Below, one piece after another: positions 61,914-64,000 of a DNA stretch of 64,000 nucleotides. A program made the translations under genes and the position numbers. Location: contig JAVHZZ010000002.1 in assembly GCA_036250195.1 (NCBI GenBank), positions 370,087,124 to 370,151,123 of the forward strand, written 5' to 3'. The DNA is from Mixophyes australis (lineage: Eukaryota > Chordata > Amphibia > Anura > Limnodynastidae). Within the stretch, counting starts at the first letter, position 1. Each line of letters opens with the position of its first letter. A model generated the notes under the pieces. It did no database searches, was not told the origin of the DNA, and saw only the letters and a list, made by a program, of their open reading frames with translations.

Positions 61914-62772
61914 ATAGAGGTGTTCACTCCATGTTTACTGAAATAATGTATTAATATGAGTAACATGGAGAGGATGTGATATAAATGCTTTAATCGCTCA
62001 AGAGTATTTTTAAATGCTAGGGGCAGTGTTTTGGACACGTGTCCAAAGCGCTCAATGAAAACGCTCTCCATTTGTAATACACTATTTCTTAGCAGACTCT
62101 GTCACATGAGACCTTTAAAGAGCTCAGTATAAGCTGTGAAATTTAGAAGCACTGTACTTCTCCAGCTGCCATATGAAACACTATTAAAATTAGATATTAG
62201 TGCCACAATCATCCCACAAATTCAGGGGCTGTCTCTCAGCCACACACCTCCTGACAGGGCTGATCCCCTTACATTCATCCCAATATCTAGGGACTCTCTT
62301 ATTGCAACCACACTGCTCTACACAGCACCCTCCTTTCTAATGGTCCTCTAATTGCAGGGTTTTACATGTGGTTCACTTACACATTGCTTCTCCTAGCCAC
62401 CACATTGCTCATGCAATGACCCCCTGTCCCCTTCTATGGGGATGATTTTCAGGGGGCTCTTCATGTGGGGCTTTCTCCCCTCTGACTGCTCCTGAAAACT
62501 GGGCTATGTTAAAAAATATCCCCCATTCTGTACGACACGTTCTTAAACTTGGTGATTTGGTTGTGGAACTTTTCCTGATTTCTTGCCTTACACATCTCCT
62601 ATGACTATCATTACATTATTAGCTCAGGAAGGGAAAGAGACAACAGTACTAATTTATTATCATACTTGTGCACTCTATAATACTCTGTCAATCTGTCCTC
62701 TGCGTTTAGGATGTGCAAAATGGATTTAGGATGTGATCAACCTAACTGCCGTCAAGTTCATGGAACTTTGTT

Positions 62773-62923
62773 CAGGGGAGGACTGGCATATTTTGGCCTG
62801 GGGGAGGGGGGGGGGGGGGGGTAAGACTTGACCCAGCAGCCTATTAGGAGCATTTTAAAGGAAAAAATATGCACATGGCCCAAGGAAGCCGACGGTGGGA
62901 CCCCAGAGTCCAGCCTGCCCCTG
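62773..62923 (+). mobile_element. hAT-type MITE (family R) copy 6
   Basis: The left end is CAGGGGAGGACTGGC and the right end cagcctgcccctg, with the internal cagcctattaggagcatttt and atggccca blocks. The flanks actttgtt and cctttatt agree at six of eight. It contains a long G-run. Confidence 0.65.
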
Positions 62924-63308
62924 CCTTTATTCTGTACAAAAACGTTCATGCAGGTCAGCAAAGTAGCAAACTCATTCAAGTTTATTTTACCTGTGCCAAT
63001 GTTAGCATTAAACATCTGTTTTGTGCAGCATCCGCTTAATAATAATTATACAAACAGATGATCCCAACATACCCATATCCCAAATTATATCATAATATAT
63101 GCCCATTATATAAGATCCACCCACTTTCCCTCGACTCCAATACTATTGTGTTGTACAACCATTATCACAGATGATTAACGGACTGAAGCAGTGCTGTGGG
63201 AGGAAGTAGAGGGAACACGGGACAGAGACAAAGCATGGATCTATGCTAGCTGCGTTCAGCTGGTCTAAAGTTGCAGGGGACACAAAGCTGCTTCCCGGGT
63301 ACAACAGA

Positions 63309-63666
63309 CAGGGCCGGTGCTAGGGTCCACGGCGCCCTAGGCATTTTTAAAAAAGCGGCGCCCCCCCCCCCCTGCAAAAATCGCCGCCCCCCCCCCGCAA
63401 AAATTGCCGCCCCCCCCCCACAAAAATCGCCGCCCTCCTCCCTCCTCCCTCCTCTCCTTACCTTGTCTCACCAAGGCGGCGGTGGTGACAAAATAGCCTC
63501 TCCCCCCCCCCCCCCCCCCGTCCATCTGAATCCTGTGCGGCGGCCGTGACAGGTATGGTCAGCTGTCGCCGCACAGTTTTAAAGTATTTTAGAATACTGT
63601 GGTGCCCTCCAGAGCCCGGCGCCCTAGGCAAGTGCCTAACCTTGCCTAATGGGAGCGCCGGGCCTG
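63309..63666. mobile_element. hAT element, 358 bp, TSD ACAACAGA
   Basis: The inverted ends are CAGGGCCGG and ccgggcctg, with cggcgccctaggca present in both subterminal regions. The flanks acaacaga at 63301-63308 and 63667-63674 are identical. The interior has C-runs in about 25-bp units (aaaaatcgccg followed by a C-run), then ctccctc repeats. No coding region. Confidence 0.88.
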
Positions 63667-64000
63667 ACAACAGAATGCAATGTAGAGCATAGCAGAACTA
63701 AAGTCATCTAAACGTGGAAAAGTCCTTTCAGTTATGATTTTTCAGCTGTTCATGACAAGTACAATTTCAAATGAGTTTTCATAGTTCTATAGTTTACTTA
63801 ACCTTTTGAAATTCAAATGAAATTTTATTTTTATTACAATTGATTTTCTTCTGTATTACACCACGTTTTACTTTTATAACCTCCTGACTTTCTAAATTGT
63901 AAATTACAGATTTTTTGCAATGCCTTGAAATATCTCTGACTCCTGACACTTATCATTACCGTATTACACATATACTTATTTATATCATAAATCTTCGATC

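Noticed and set aside
63271..63549. Pro-rich 92-codon frame and Gly-rich antisense frames
   Set aside because: They are translations of C-runs inside the hAT element.

Overview
The window is vertebrate genomic DNA, most likely from a frog. It carries one recognisable host gene on the minus strand, a SEZ6-family gene (best match sez6l2), set in introns packed with young mobile elements. The frog assignment rests on the gene's divergence from mammalian SEZ6L2 and on the repeat flora: CR1/L2-type LINE with matching tRNA-derived SINEs, many palindromic MITEs, hAT MITEs, Helitrons and Tc1. No species can be named from sequence alone.

Host gene: twelve exons lie on the minus strand between 49619 and 223, all with GT-AG sites and compatible phases. 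In order they encode Sushi1 (49434-49619), CUB2 (42823-42991 and 42422-42588), Sushi2 (41598-41792), CUB3 (41274-41412 and 34826-35022), Sushi3 (32648-32842), Sushi4 (5149-5340), Sushi5 (3750-3944), a 39-nt juxtamembrane microexon (2250-2288), the transmembrane segment (425-545) and most of the cytoplasmic tail (223-325). Together they give about 632 codons. The signal peptide, N-terminal region and CUB1 should lie beyond 64000, and the last few residues with the 3' UTR before position 1. The promoter is therefore not in the window.

Intron layout: the 27.3-kb intron between Sushi3 and Sushi4 (5341-32647) holds most of the mobile DNA. It contains a CR1/L2-type LINE 3' half (about 12.6-14.05 kb), a decayed LTR-retrotransposon body (about 16.3-20.1 kb) split by a 1.87-kb solo-LTR-like insertion with tandem arrays, SINEs whose tails match the LINE 3' end, and many MITEs. 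The intron upstream of Sushi1 (from 49620) holds two Helitron-type elements and two hAT-type elements. The 42992-49433 intron holds an inverted pair of one repeat, interrupted by a 625-bp element made largely of short hairpins, and a Tc1 remnant with an internal inversion.

Hunt result: the most interesting pattern is that many MITE families that look unrelated inside share a terminal motif, GGG-N4-ATTYA, and are flanked by 3-bp target duplications. This suggests one transposition machinery serves several families. Other leads are the hairpin-chain element, the solo LTR whose removal leaves a continuous reading frame in the host retroelement remnant, and a Tyr-to-Phe change in the cytoplasmic NPxY-type motif of the SEZ6L2-like protein.
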